64,000 nucleotides of DNA, from the NCBI GenBank assembly GCA_026008535.1, contig BRKX01000009.1, forward strand, positions 64,019,720-64,083,719, written 5' to 3'. Source of the stretch: Perilla frutescens (lineage: Eukaryota; Streptophyta; Magnoliopsida; Lamiales; Lamiaceae). Under the pieces are notes generated by a model, which was not told where the DNA came from, made no database searches, and saw only the letters and a list, made by a program, of their open reading frames with translations. Numbering within the stretch: the first letter of the stretch is position 1; every line of letters starts with the position of its first letter. Below, in pieces: positions 1 to 11,379 of the stretch. Both the position numbers and the translations under genes were made by a program.

Positions 1-151
1 TTGTTGGGCATGCCATGTAGATATTTTAGACTAGAAATTTAATCGAGGTTAGATTTATAAAAAATTTAAAAAAGTGGATACTATTTTGCTAATAGTAATA
101 AAGTGGGTCATTTTTAAAAAAAAATGTAGGTATCAAAGTGTAAATTTCCCA
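1..151. mobile_element. Right arm of foldback MITE (family C), cut by window edge
   Basis: The end of this stretch, with a motif like ATGTAGGTATCAAAGTGTAA at about 127-146, matches the right end of the palindromic elements at 13259-13625 and 55855-56214. Only one arm lies in the window. The superfamily is not determined. Confidence 0.5.
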
Positions 152-187
152 ATTATTTTTATTGAAATTGGGTAGATTAATGATTGA

Positions 188-188
<1 letters not shown>

Positions 189-235
<47 letters not shown>
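189..235. repeat. (GA)n microsatellite
   Basis: An uninterrupted AG/GA dinucleotide tract. It makes open frames on both strands that are simple repeats (RERERE and SLSLSL) and not genes. Confidence 0.95.
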
Positions 236-238
<3 letters not shown>

Positions 239-248
239 GGCGGTGGGT

Positions 249-590
249 AGGGCTGGAAATGAGCCAAACTACTCGCGATATACTCGGGTATCGGCTTGAA
301 AAAAGTTCGCTCGAGACTGGCTCATTTATTAAACGAACCAGTTCGAGCTTGCTAAACGAGCTCGCCATTTTCTCAAGCCAAGCTCGAACTTAGCTCGTCG
401 AGCTCGCGAGCTAACTCGGCTCGTGAGGTTCTCGAGCTTTTTAACGAGCTCTCTCACGAACTGTCTCGCGAGCTTACTCGCGAGTAGTTAAACGAGCCGA
501 GCTCGAGCTTGGCTCGCGAGTTCTTAAACGAGCCAAGCTCGAGCCGGGCTCGCGAGCTATTCGATTTAGGACTCGAGATACATACTATTT
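249..590. mobile_element. Dispersed repeat rich in GAGCTCG motifs
   Basis: It begins with AGGGCTGGAAATGAGCC and is filled with degenerate GAGCTCGAGC / AACGAGC motifs in both orientations. Related copies lie at 46590-46985, 48066-48215 (inverted) and 53010-53349. I recognise the style as a common plant dispersed repeat but cannot assign a superfamily. Confidence 0.55.
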
Positions 591-1480
591 TTGTAATTTT
601 TAAAATATTATTTATTTATATTGTAACTTTTGTCAAATACTTCTCATTAAAAATAAAATGAAATTAATGATATTAACTATTGAACTAATATTATTAAAGT
701 TATGAAATCAATGATCAAGATTCAGGAGTAACAATTATATATACAAACAGGCAAAACTAATGGAATATATATTTATATACATATTATATATAATATAGTT
801 ATCTTATTTACAATTTTACATAATATTTAGTATAATAAATGATAATAAAATGAAATATGAAATGATATTATATTAATATTATCGAAATTAAGAAAATTGA
901 ACGCTCAATAATAAATACAAAGTAATAAGAGAAATTGTGAATAATATTTACAAAATAATATTTTCCAATTCATTAAATAATATATATGAAATGAAATCAA
1001 TCATTTTATTCTAATATTATCGAAATTAAGAAATCAGATGCTTAACACAAGAGTAGATGAGTAATAGAAGAAATTAAAGAAAGAAATTAACATTATATAT
1101 TTATATATTATATAATAAATAGATTAATAGTTAAAATCTACAAGAATATAAGTCATAAATTATAAAATGATAATATGTGTACAGTAATAAAGGAAAAAAG
1201 AAATTAAAAAATTATGATTTATATTGACAATTTGATAAAGGAATACTTATCATTAAATATTAATACATGAAATGTAATCAATGATATTAATTGGAGAGAG
1301 AAAAACGTGTGGGAGTGGGGGTAAATTAATTCAGGGAGTTATATATAGAATATTAATTAATAATAATATAAATTAGTTGGTTCCATTTAAAGTTTTAAAC
1401 CGCCTAATTTCAGTTTGTTTCCATTTACCCTTTTATTTCTCCCATTTTCATCATTGTCTGTAACTCCAAACACATTAACC
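591..1480. other. AT-rich intergenic DNA
   Basis: Very AT-rich. I see no open frame, tRNA or clear element ends. The last part is probably the promoter region of the F-box gene that follows. Confidence 0.5.
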
Positions 1481-1489
1481 ACAACCACC

Positions 1490-1955
1490 ATTCCTCCACC
1501 GCGGCGCCGCCCTCAACGTCCGCTCGTCTCCACCGCATTCTCTGGAAGATGAAGCATCAACTTGTATTGTTAATTCTACTTCAATTTTTTTTATACGTCT
1601 ATCTCATATATATATGCTTGTTTAATTCTTAGTTAATATGATATTTTTCTCTGGATTACTGTTTTTAATCTGTACTCATTCGATCTCCACTGCTGTAGCT
1701 GTTGTTAGAAAATACATATTTGGATCAAAAATAGCATATTTTGTATTTCGATCCTTGCAGAATTTGTTATTAGCAAAATGTTTTTGTCAATTTTTCGAAT
1801 TAGGGTTTAGTACTCGCCACTCACTGATTGAATTGCCTGCATTTGATGTGATATTATTACTCTTGCAATCTAATTGAACACGAGTTATATAGTTTTATGT
1901 TAAATTCTGGGATTAAAACTCGAATTGAATACTGAAGCCTGTTTTCTTTGATTAG
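1490..1955 (+). other. 5' leader exon and putative 5'-UTR intron of F-box gene 1
   Basis: The GC-rich leader (ACCGCGGCGCCGCCCTC) and the phrase ending GGAAGATGAAGC are shared with the leaders near 9310, 22370, 53740 and 61170. Those copies have a GT donor directly after GAAGC. Here the equivalent dinucleotide at 1556-1557 is AT. The conserved acceptor (TTTGATTAG, ending 1955) is present 48 bp before the ATG. Splicing of this leader is therefore uncertain in this copy and may use another GT. Confidence 0.55.
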
Positions 1956-2003
1956 GGGGTTAGAAAATCACGAAGACTGAGAGAAGGGGCTCAAAATCCC
2001 GAA

Positions 2004-3149
2004 ATGGGGCAAGATTTCTTCACACATCTACCGTCAGAAATGACAATCAATATCCTTTCGAGACTCCCCGCTCGAACTGCTGTGCAATGCAAGTGTGTTT
2101 GCAAGCCATGGCTCAATATGCTCGAGTCTCCTGAGTTTGTCAAGTCCCATAAGTCTAAAGCGGTCCCAGGCCTCGCCGTCTTTGAGTGGGAAACACAGTC
2201 AAAGCCATACAAAATTGTTGAATTCGTAGAGAAGCTTGATCTTAACATTGATGAGCATCGTTGGAAAGTAGTCCTCAACTTCAACATCCCCTTTAATGAG
2301 CCGGTGCATAGTTCAGCCAACGGTTTGCTCTTTTTGTGTAAACGAGGCTTACGTACTGGTGCTCTTATCCTATGCAACCCGATCACTCGTGAGTATATCA
2401 AGCTTCCTTGTCCTCGAGAGACTTCCTCTAAACCTCGACTTCTGCTGGACACGTATGGATTTGGAGTGAGCAGAATGTCAGGCCAATATAAGCTGGTTAG
2501 GATGTTCTTCGAAAGTTATCAAGCTAGACCACAGGGGGTGACACTTGATAAATTCGAGTGCCAAGTATACAGTGTTGGAACTGGATCGTGGAGAAGAATT
2601 GACTCTGGTAGCCGGCTCAAGTATGAAGAAAGTAGCGTTGGGGCATTTGTGAATGGAAATCTTCACTGGTTGGCAGTTGATTTGAAGTGCAGGAAACTAC
2701 GGATTTCTTGCTTCGATCTTGAAACAGAGCTTTTTAGCACATTCTCTCCTCCTCCTCGTTTTGATTCCTTCAAATGTAGGAAACTGTCTGTTCTGGGGGA
2801 TTGCCTGTGTTTATGCTTTAATGGGGTAGATGAGTACACGGGTGGATACGAGATTGTGATCTGGTTGATGAAGGAATACGGTGATGAGAGATCTTGGACT
2901 AAGGAACTTGTCATCTGGAAAATGCATAGTATTGATTTTCTAGGACATGTTTACCCCATCAAAGTTTTCGAAGATGGAGACATCTTGATGGAGTGGGAAA
3001 GTCTATTACATTACTCCAACAAGACTAAGACTATTCGAGAGGTTAATGTTTCTGGGTTAGGTTGCAGAGTTATCAGCAGTGCAGTCAATTACGCCCCGAG
3101 CTTTCTTCCACTCAATACATTTGCAATGGAGAATGTAAGCTCATTCTGA
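2004..3149 (+). CDS. F-box protein with F-box-associated (FBA) domain, At3g07870-like; copy 1
   Basis: This 381-residue single-exon protein starts at the ATG that opens MGQDFFTHLPSEM, the start shared by all family members. The F-box spans residues 4-45 (LPxEM..ILSRLPART...CKCVCKPW). The FBA region runs from about residue 105 (NGLLFLC, CNPITREYIKLP, YGFGVSRMSGQYKLV, VGTGSW, CFDLETELFSTF) through a conserved WLMKEYGDE..SW block to the terminal ENVSSF. In the family the F-box binds SKP1 within an SCF ubiquitin ligase, and the FBA region is expected to recognise the substrate, which is unknown. No frameshift or stop is seen, so it is probably functional. Its leader-intron donor looks mutated, which may affect expression. 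Confidence 0.9.
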   Translation: MGQDFFTHLPSEMTINILSRLPARTAVQCKCVCKPWLNMLESPEFVKSHKSKAVPGLAVFEWETQSKPYKIVEFVEKLDLNIDEHRWKVVLNFNIPFNEPVHSSANGLLFLCKRGLRTGALILCNPITREYIKLPCPRETSSKPRLLLDTYGFGVSRMSGQYKLVRMFFESYQARPQGVTLDKFECQVYSVGTGSWRRIDSGSRLKYEESSVGAFVNGNLHWLAVDLKCRKLRISCFDLETELFSTFSPPPRFDSFKCRKLSVLGDCLCLCFNGVDEYTGGYEIVIWLMKEYGDERSWTKELVIWKMHSIDFLGHVYPIKVFEDGDILMEWESLLHYSNKTKTIREVNVSGLGCRVISSAVNYAPSFLPLNTFAMENVSSF

Positions 3150-5640
3150 TTTCAGGCTATAGATATGAAGATGGCATGCATAAATATATGACCAGGAACA
3201 TTAAACAAAAAAACTAACCTATAATGTTATAGACTAATAGTCCTATGCTGTAATTTCTTTGCCCCTTCTGCAATTACAAGATCATGATTTCATGCTTAGC
3301 ATTCTTCTCTTACATTAGCATCTGCTCTGTGTTGTGCTATTTGCCAGTTGATGAATCTTATTCACATCAAAATTAGGTATTGGTTTAATTAGTTAGGATC
3401 AATGCAATGATATGAGGGGATAGATAAGGTGAGCATTTGAACAATTGGGGTGATGATGTTTGATTTACTAGGTATGATCGAGCCTTGCAAAATGCATCAA
3501 ATCCATCAATAAATATAATTAGCTAGGCTTAGCCCCAACTTAAAATAATCCAATATTTAAGTAATTAGTATTTAATTATCTGGGCATAAACTAATAAAAT
3601 TAAGTATTGAATCACGTGAGACAATTTTGTGATGTATATATTATATGCTATTATTCTAAAGAATAATGAGGAATTTAATGGTTCCAACTTTCAAGTAGCA
3701 TGTGATGATCAAATCATCATGAGCTCTAAGTGAGGAAACTGAGGATCATATCATTGTAATTAATTTAGATCTTTCGGGAAAAATAAAATCAAATGTACCC
3801 ACTCTATTTTCTCCAAAATGAAAGAAAATTACCCTCTATGTTAAAATTTTTGTCTAAAGTTTCTTAGAAAAAAAAAAAGTCTTAAAAACTAGTGTGCAAA
3901 TAGAAAATTCATGTGAAAAACTCCCTGCTCGTCCAATACACACGGGTTTTGAGAAATTTTGAAATTTTCATAAAAAGAATAATATTATTAAAGTACCTCT
4001 ATACTTGAGTAAAATCAATTTTTTTTTTTATGAATGTAATTATTTTTACTAAATTTATCATAATTTTCAAAAAACTTCTTGTAAGTCCTCATAATAATTT
4101 TAATTTTTGGTTTTGCAAATTGCGAACTAAAGGGAATGGTGACTTTGAATTATAACAAGTCGGAAATCAAGTGGATAGTTCAAACCACACTCAAATTAAA
4201 GATAGAACATTTCCCATTTTTATAGGAACTTTTGTACCAGAAACATTGGTATCTCCAATTATAGCCCCTTTGGGAAGTAAAATATATCTCTTCTCATCAT
4301 CGGAAAAATTCAATAAATTTTACTAATTTCAAGCTTGAGAGATATAATGGACAAAGACCACTAAACATTTAGGATGTGTTTGGTTTGGTGAGTTAGGGTA
4401 GTTTAGGCTTAATTGATAAAATTGTTCAACCTAATCATATGTATGCTTCAATGAATTGAAGCTCTCTATTTATCCTGTCAGACACCATTTTTAGATAAAT
4501 ATAAAATTACCAATCTATCATGATCTCAAACAAACAAATTTCATAATGGAAAGTGGATTATCAAATGGAAAATGATTATTTTTTTATCTACAGTGTTTAA
4601 TTGATGACAAGTAAAATAATTAGAATTTTAATAGTTACTAATGAGAATATTTATATGTAAGTAGAATATTAATGTAATGTAAGTTGGTTTGTATGGAATA
4701 TTTGATTTTATTCCGCTTTCTACATGGGGATTTCTTGTGTTACGTTTCATCAGATGGTTCAATAAAAATAATAAAAGAATTTCTAGAAATAGCTAGAAAG
4801 GAAAAGAGAAAAATATAGAGAATGCATGTGAATTATAAATCTAGAAAAATAGAGAGTGTAATCATACAAAAATGATTAGAACTTAGAAGCTATTCTTATA
4901 AATTAATTTAAACCATGCGATAAGTCAATTGGAAGAAAAATAATTGACTTAAACTATCTATATAAATGCAGTGAATGTACTTGGGTAATAAAAAAGAGAA
5001 TTAGAAGTGAAGAGATCGAGAATTGACATTGAAAATTAAAAAAAAAAAAAAGAGTTAGCCCTGTACTATAAAATATACTAATAAGTAATTTTTGTGCCTT
5101 GATTATTTTCAATTTCATAATTTCAAATTTTACAAATAAAAATAAATCCAAATTTAATAATTATTAATTTATTTTATAAGAATGACAATTTATTTATTAT
5201 CTTACATTTTAATCATAATCATTCAACTCAATCCAATTTTTTTTAACATTTTTTCTAAAATTATTAAAATAACAATAAAACAATCCAAAAACATGATTAC
5301 TTTTATCCAAACGCCACAATCACATTCACTATATTAAATCGGTTTTATTTATTCGATATATATTCAATACATATATGTATGTATTCAATACAGAAGGCAT
5401 TGGCAGTTAAATTGTTTGAATATATCTTAAAAAAAAAAAAAGACTATGTTAATTCTGTGATCTACAATTCAACCCAAGTCAATCCCCATCAAAAATTAAC
5501 ACTAAGTTGCATACTTTTACTGAAGAGAACATCAAACATATGCAAGTCAGTTTGCAAAAACAATCAAACATATGCAAATCAGTCTGCAGAAAAAAGGAAA
5601 GTTGATCATTTTGGGCAGACAATGAGATCTAGAGTTGGGA
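3150..5640. other. 3' flank and AT-rich intergenic DNA
   Basis: The first ~300 bp resemble the 3' flank of other F-box copies. About 3970-4090 resembles flank sequence repeated near 12990, 25210, 53430 and 59990. A GTGTTTGGTTTGGTGAG motif at about 4376 looks like a MITE end, but I could not define a partner end. No credible gene is present. Confidence 0.4.
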
Positions 5641-5833
5641 AGGATCTTTGCAAACTCAACAGTTCTTGTGTAGCCAGAGAACCATATCATGTGATTCAAC
5701 CACATGGTTTCTTTTTTTTCTCATCACCACCTTTTGTACCATGGTAGCATGTTTCAACACAAACTTGATAAACTCAAACATCGAGGCGATCCGGTTCGAG
5801 TACCAAGTAAACTCAATTGTCTTTAGTTGCATC

Positions 5834-5939
5834 ATGAAGGACTTGAGGTGGTTATTTGCTTCAGACTCCAAGTACTCTCCAAATCCATGAAGGACTTGAG
5901 GTAGTTATTTGCTTCAGTCTCCAAGTACTCTCCAAATCC
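5834..5939. repeat. 53-bp tandem duplication within the FBD pseudogene
   Basis: Two almost identical units begin with ATGAAGGACTTGAGGT at 5834 and 5887. The 53-bp period is not a multiple of three, which explains the switch of reading frame between the two FBD-side segments. Confidence 0.9.
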
Positions 5940-6197
5940 ATGCTTCTGTGATAGGTTTGCAATAAACAATTTATTCATATCATGACAGTTCCAAGAAATG
6001 AATAGCTTCTCCACCTTGGGGAAAAAATGAACATGGCCAACAATATCGTAGGGTTCAATAGGGCCACCAATAACCCTCAATATCTTCACATTCGAAAACC
6101 TATATTTGGCTTTCATGAGTCCAAGCACCTTGCATTCATTAAGGGAAAAGGGAAGAGATATAGATTAATTATCAAATATATAACTATCAAACATATA

Positions 6198-6446
6198 CCA
6201 TCGTTTCTAAATAACTGTTATTCTGGATGAACACACGTATATTAATAAAGATATTAATTAGATAATCAAATTACCTTATACGCCCTTATGTGAATACATT
6301 GAATGAGTTAAATATGGTTGTCTGAATGCATTAAATGAGGACAAATAAGAGAAAAATGTGAATTTTTTACCTCGATCGTGTAGGATGACATTTCTTGTGA
6401 AACAAAATTAAAGTGCTGGAATGACACTTATTGTGAAACGGAGGAA
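6198..6446. mobile_element. Stowaway-like MITE inside F-box/FBD pseudogene
   Basis: The whole stretch aligns, in reverse orientation, with the Stowaway MITE at 33080-33330. Shared parts include the AATATTAATTAGATAATCAAATTA-type block and the end ACACTTATTGTGAAACGGA. The outer ends are eroded (CCATCGTTTC for CTCCATCCGTTTC), and the insertion lies between LRR-coding segments. Confidence 0.8.
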
Positions 6447-7390
6447 AGAGAGCAAACCTTAAAGCAACAGAGCGATAATGAGAGTTTTTCAATGTGCTGG
6501 ATGGCCGGAAGAAGTTGCTTCAACGTTTCTCCAAGTCGTGCATCACATTTGTCAAGGAAATCAAGAGTGGCGACAGCCAAAGACGGGACATCCAACAACA
6601 AACAAGTACTATATGTAAGTCCTGCAATCATCAATTCTTCAAGATTTGGAGCCCAGATCATGAGCAATGGATCATATTCATCACCAGAACTCAAAAATGC
6701 GTGCGCATGATCTATTGACATAGGTGACGAAAGTGTCAGCTTTTTCAAACTACTAGATCGAATACTCGACTTCTGACAACTTTCGCCAAGGGCAGCATCC
6801 AGGATTTCTAAACAGGGAGTGGAAGTAACAAGTTGGGTAATCAAATCTTCACTAATTAATGCAATATTCATGAATTGTTAAACTCTTGAGTCGATCCCAC
6901 TGAACATTCTCATTCCCATTCCCATGTCCTATTTGAATACTATAACCGATTAAACTTAACTTTGTAATCGATGAACATGAGTAAATGCATTGAGGTGGCA
7001 AGTGAGCCAGATCCGCGGGTATAAAGCAATTATAGGGCAACCATAGGCATAACTCTTCTACATTCCTCTCTGTTCAAAGCCAACCCAAGAATCAACATCA
7101 CTAGATAATGATGCATCATAGACTTTCCTAAATATAATTCTGAATCTCGAAATTTTGAAAGTCCGGTAACCCACTGAGTCGATCGAGGGTTTTCATCGAT
7201 CTCCTGAAAAACTAGTCTTCAATCAACAATTGTGAATAGTATGAATGAAAAGGTAAACATATATCTCTACAACCCTAATTCAACTCTTGCCAACGCCGTA
7301 TTCAAACTATCAATCATAGACATACAAAATAACATATTTCATTTTCTTATAATTATATTAATTGTCAATTAAAAATTATTCACGAATTAG

Positions 7391-7449
<59 letters not shown>
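7391..7449. repeat. (TAA)n microsatellite
   Basis: An uninterrupted ATA/TAA trinucleotide tract of nearly 60 bp. Confidence 0.95.
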
Positions 7450-7581
7450 CTGGAAAGAAAAAGCAACGATCTTTGTGAGTATTGGGTTGGCGGTGGAATG
7501 GGGTGGTGATGAGCTTGTAGACATGGTATTAAGTATATATAGTTGTTTTACTACCAACTGTATGAAGAAAAAGAAACAAAA

Positions 7582-7584
<3 letters not shown>

Positions 7585-7627
<43 letters not shown>
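7585..7627. repeat. (TA)n microsatellite
   Basis: A pure TA dinucleotide tract. Unlike those at 8207, 13630 and 22226, it does not abut a recognisable element arm. Confidence 0.9.
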
Positions 7628-7630
<3 letters not shown>

Positions 7631-7886
7631 CTCTGGAGTTGATGCGCTCCCTTATTTTATGCAGTCTGCACGAACAAGCTAGCCGGCATGGTAATGCATA
7701 AGATTCCTCCAACTTGTCAGTGAGATTTCATTCCCATTTTTTTCCATCGAATCATCTAGGTTTTTCATGTTGATCGAATCTTGGGAGTACATCTATATAT
7801 ATTCTGAATGAAACTAATTAAAGTTGCTTTTGAATACGTGATTTTTTTACATTGTCGAATGATATTTTTTTATGTTAATTTTAAAA

Positions 7887-8206
7887 AAGAGTTATGCTAA
7901 AAAAGGTCATGACAGTGCTAAAAAAGGTCATGACAGTGCTAAAATAAGTCATGACAGTGCTCAAATAGGAAATGACAATGCTAAAACCCTAAATTAAAAA
8001 ATACACGCGTGAATCACATATACATTGAAATTTCCAATTTTACCCTTACTAAGATTCAGAGGCAGCGAAGTTGGACGTTATTACAATTATGCCACCGCGT
8101 TTTTTTTAATTTTGAAACAGATCTTGGCCGTCCAAATAGATGAAATTGTGGCTAAGATTGGTTCTTGGTTCTCACATGGGGTATGGTTCCTTCTGGAACC
8201 CAACCC
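7887..8206. mobile_element. Solo arm of (TA)n-flanked element family A
   Basis: About 320 bp that is the reverse complement of 13687-14013. From left to right it holds four or five GACAGTGCTAAAA-type repeats, ACACGCGTGAATCACATATACATT, a GCCACCGCG...poly-T...GATCTTGGCCGTCC block, and the outer hairpin GGTTCCTTCTGGAACC followed by CAACCC and then TATATATAT. No second arm is visible nearby, so this is either a short element of its own or a remnant. Confidence 0.75.
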
Positions 8207-8333
8207 TATATATATCTTTTTAATTTTCTCAACATATTTATAGAGGAGATTTTAGGGAGTATAGCCGTGCTAAAAAGAGCAAAACATCAAATAATTTACA
8301 ATAACATAAAGAGGTTAATATATATATGGAGTA

Positions 8334-8607
8334 CTCCCTCTGTCCCATTTATATAGTCCCTATTACTATTTTGAGGTGTCCCAATTATATAGTCCCATAA
8401 TTATAAATATTATTAATTATCATGGTAATATACAAATATACCCTTACTATGTATTGGAAATTAAAACTCAACCACTTAAATTTTTTAGAATCATTAATTT
8501 TAAGTAAGGGTAATATAATGGAAGTTAAGCTTTAATATCTTGTTTTCATAAATATTTTTAATCTACGTGCAAGGATAAAATGGACTATATAAATAGGACG
8601 GAGGGAG
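8334..8607. mobile_element. Stowaway MITE (Tc1/mariner type)
   Basis: The terminal inverted repeats read CTCCCTCTGTCCCATTTATA at the left and, inverted, CTCCCTCCGTCCTATTTATA at the right. TA dinucleotides at 8332-8333 and 8608-8609 flank the element. The length of 274 bp is typical, and it has no coding capacity. Confidence 0.9.
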
Positions 8608-8612
8608 TATTA

Positions 8613-9299
8613 ATTACCCAATATCTTTAATTTAGGAGTCAATTATTTATTTATGTTTACCTAACCAAGTGTGCATACAACATAATGGAAATTCAAAATT
8701 AAGGAAATTTACCTTTGTCGTCCGTTCGATTTAAACCGATATTTATGACGTAAAAATCCAATGGATGATTAAAATTTCAGTTAATTTGTATATAATCCCT
8801 CAACCTTTTCGTTTACCCCATTACTTCAGTTTTAAATTTTACAATAAAAATTAAAAATTAATAAATGTGATAAATATTATAACCTCTTTATAATTGAGGG
8901 TACAATTGGGAGGAACGGTCCTAAAAATAGAGAGTGTAAAACATAAAATAATTAAAAAAAACAAGAAATTAAAATATTAATCTTTAAAAAACGGTGGAGT
9001 ATTTTTAATTACCTTATTTCTTTAATTTAGGAGCCAATTATTTATTTATGTTATTTCCAATTGTAGCTTATTTTGCTTGTTGGGCAAGGTTCACATTGCT
9101 GCTCAATTTTTTTTTTTTTTGAAAAGGGGAATTTCCAAGGAAATACCCCTCCAAAAAGAAGCATATGCCGCTTTAATTGCGGCAAGCACAGGGTATTCTT
9201 TAGTAAAAGGCGAAAGAATAGCTCGCTGTGCTCAATTTAAGGCCTTCTTACACGGTATTCTTTTGTACAATTGTTTAGGGCATCACTAATATATTTCAA
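8613..9299. other. Intergenic DNA upstream of F-box gene 2
   Basis: AT-rich. A short open frame at about 9110-9289 (with KEAYAALIAASTGYSLVKG) has mildly protein-like composition, but I do not recognise it and would not call a gene. Confidence 0.35.
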
Positions 9300-9304
9300 G
9301 CACA

Positions 9305-9630
9305 TTAACGGCAGCCACCGTTTCCGCCGCCGTTGCGCCGCCCTCAACATCCGCATTTTCTGGAAGATAAAGCGTCAACTTAATTGTATTGTTAATTCAT
9401 CATTTTTTTATCTGATGCTTATTTCTTATTTAATGTGGATTTTTCTTCGAACTATTTCTCATGTATATCTGTTGCTGGAGTTGTTTCTAGAAGACATGCA
9501 TGCTTTTGTATTTAGCTTCTTGCAAATATATATATATATATATATTAACCTTATCAAACATGCCTTAATTTTGTGATGGAATTAGGGTTTTGATAGAATA
9601 CTGCTACCTTTTTTTTTTTTCTTTAAGCAG
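9305..9630 (+). other. 5' leader exon and 5'-UTR intron of F-box gene 2
   Basis: The conserved leader (CCGCCGCCGTTGCGCCGCCC...GGAAGATAAAGC) is followed by a GT donor at 9374. The acceptor is poly-T then AAGCAG ending at 9630, 52 bp before the ATG. A leader ATG seen in some sister copies is ATA here. Confidence 0.7.
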
Positions 9631-9682
9631 GGAGAGTTGGAAAATCAAGAACACTGAGAATTAAGCTGCCCAAAATTCCAGA

Positions 9683-10843
9683 ATGGACCAAGATTTCTTC
9701 GAATCTCTACCGCCAGAAATGATAATCAACATCCTCTCTCGACTCCCGGCTCGAACCGCCACGAGGTGCAAGTGTGTTTGCAAGCCATGGCTCGATCTGC
9801 TCACGACTCCTGAGTTTGTCAAGCCCTATCTCTCTAAAGCAGTCCCGAGCCTCGCCGTCTTTAACTGGGGAAGCAAGAAGCCATACAGAATCGTTGAATT
9901 TGTGGACGAGCTTGATCTCAGCCGTGATGAGCATCGTTGGAATGTTGTCTTCGATTTCGACCTCCCTTTTCATAATTCACCAGTGCATAGTGAAGCTAAT
10001 GGTTTGCTCTTTCTGTGCAAACGATGCTACAGACCTTGTGATGAACATCTTCTCCTATGCAATCCGATCACTCTTGACTACATCGTGCTTCCTTCTCCTC
10101 GAGAAACTTCCTCCAAACCCCGGAATCTTCTGGAGAGTTACGGATTTGGAGTGAGCAGAATGTCGGGCCAATATAAGCTGGTGAGGATGTTCATCGAAAG
10201 TGATGATCAAGATACACCACTTGATGATCAATTCGAGTGCCAAGTTTACACAGTTGGAACTGGATCGTGGAAGAGAATTGCCTCGGGTACCCGGCTCAAG
10301 TATGAAGAAAATAGCATAGGGGCATTTGTGAACGGAAATCTTCACTGGTTGGCATTTGATCCGACTCTGCGGATTTCTTGCTTTGATCTTGAAACGGAAC
10401 TTTTTAGCACGTTTTCTCCTCCCCCTCGTGATGAAAATCCCCGAAGATCTACGAACCTTTCTGTCTTGGGGGATTGCCTGTGTTTTTGCGATAATAATTG
10501 GGGAGATGAAGTTACGTTTGAATATGAGGTTGTTATTTGGTTGATGAAGGAATATGAAGATGAGAAATCTTGGACAATGCAATATGTCATCCCCAAAAGG
10601 AATAGATATGATAATCATTTTGTAGGGAATATTTGCCCCATCAAAGTTTTCGAAGATGGTGACATCTTGATGAAATTGGAAGGTTTATTATACTACTCCA
10701 ACAAGACTAAGACTATTCGAGTAGTTTATGCGTCTGCAAGGGATCGCATTGCTGCTTACTCGTGTGCAACAGCCTTTTACACCCCGAGCTATCTCCAACT
10801 CAAATCTTTTTCAATGGAGAATGTAGGCTCATATTCTGATTAA
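9683..10843 (+). CDS. F-box/FBA protein, At3g07870-like; copy 2
   Basis: An intact 386-residue single-exon protein starting MDQDFFESLPPEM. The F-box occupies about residues 4-45 (ILSRLPARTATRCKCVCKPWLDLL). The FBA domain follows with NGLLFLCKR, LLCNPITLDYIVLP, YGFGVSRMSGQYKLVRMF, CQVYTVGTGSWKRI, CFDLETELFSTFSPPP and a WLMKEYEDEKSW block. The C-terminus ENVGSYSD is shared only with the gene at 62167, its closest sister in the window. It is predicted to be an SCF substrate adaptor with unknown target. Plausible splice sites lie in its leader and no lesions are visible. Confidence 0.9.
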   Translation: MDQDFFESLPPEMIINILSRLPARTATRCKCVCKPWLDLLTTPEFVKPYLSKAVPSLAVFNWGSKKPYRIVEFVDELDLSRDEHRWNVVFDFDLPFHNSPVHSEANGLLFLCKRCYRPCDEHLLLCNPITLDYIVLPSPRETSSKPRNLLESYGFGVSRMSGQYKLVRMFIESDDQDTPLDDQFECQVYTVGTGSWKRIASGTRLKYEENSIGAFVNGNLHWLAFDPTLRISCFDLETELFSTFSPPPRDENPRRSTNLSVLGDCLCFCDNNWGDEVTFEYEVVIWLMKEYEDEKSWTMQYVIPKRNRYDNHFVGNICPIKVFEDGDILMKLEGLLYYSNKTKTIRVVYASARDRIAAYSCATAFYTPSYLQLKSFSMENVGSYSD

Positions 10844-11379
10844 CTTAGGGTATAGGTTTGATGAAATTCTGATTGTTTTTTCAGTAAAAATGTCGTTTTT
10901 ATTGTTTTTTCGATAAAAATGTCATTCTGTTGTATAGGTTGTCTAACTTACTTGAAAGCCTAGTTGTCAGAAATCAACCGGAAGAGCAATTTTGCCATTG
11001 TTGGGTCATTGATGTTAAAATGTTCGAACTCTGGCCTGGTCCGGTATGGAATGAACTTATAATCATGGAATCGACTCGATCCTCAGATTATAAGTTCAGA
11101 TGCATATAGATACAAATGGTCCAATGGGAGCAAGAATTTCCAGGAACATTTTGCAATTTCGCCAAGATCTCTTCATTAGTTGGGGGAAGAATCCGCACGA
11201 ATCGGATTCGATATGAATTAAATTGTAATAATTAAAACGCTGGGTTATTTTTTTTTAAAACGTTCGAATGTTGAGAATTAAATTCTATTTTGCCCTAAAA
11301 CATATATAATTTTGAAGATCATTTGTTAATTTTTTACTTGGATGTGAAACATTCTTGTCCCAAAATGGGGCCTCGCTCT
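10844..11379. other. Shared 3' flank of F-box unit
   Basis: Contains tandem TGTTTTTTCGATAAAAATGTC-like motifs followed by GTTGGGTCATTGATGTTAAAATG. The same flank recurs after 12525, 24402, 52245 and 63436. This shows that the duplicated unit extends well beyond the coding exon. No gene is seen. Confidence 0.6.

Larger units (their letters stand above)
5656..7196 (-). pseudogene. Decayed F-box/FBD/LRR-repeat gene
   Basis: Read on the minus strand, an ATG at 7196 opens MKTLDRLSGLPD, a typical F-box/LRR start, and then jumps past the F-box core. Family-like segments follow: FRKVYDASLSSDVDSWVG, YNCFIPADLAHLPP..CSSITKLSLIGY, an LRR stretch (about 6871-6447: LEILDAALGE, SSLKKLTLSSP, APNLEELMIAG), a VKILRV...FFPKVEKLFI segment (about 6128-5940), and an FBD-like end (LKTIEFTWY...MFEFIKFVLKHATMVQKVVM, about 5830-5700). 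Frames change several times. A Stowaway MITE (6198-6446) splits the LRR part, and a 53-bp tandem duplication shifts the frame near the FBD. It is certainly not functional as one protein. Confidence 0.8.

Noticed and set aside
177..393. Open frames over the GA tract on both strands
   Set aside because: Pure dinucleotide translation (RERE, SLSL) with no homologous protein content.
1638..1877. 79-codon frame before F-box gene 1
   Set aside because: Lies in the predicted 5'-UTR intron and has no recognisable product.
1991..2452. 153-codon minus-strand frame opposite F-box gene 1, and similar antisense frames opposite the other F-box genes and the kinase
   Set aside because: Antisense shadows of strongly coding exons. 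The sense frames have full family homology.
4376..5310. Possible MITE starting GTGTTTGGTTTGG
   Set aside because: The start looks right, but no convincing inverted partner or target duplication was found. ATCCAAACGCC at about 5308 is only weakly complementary.
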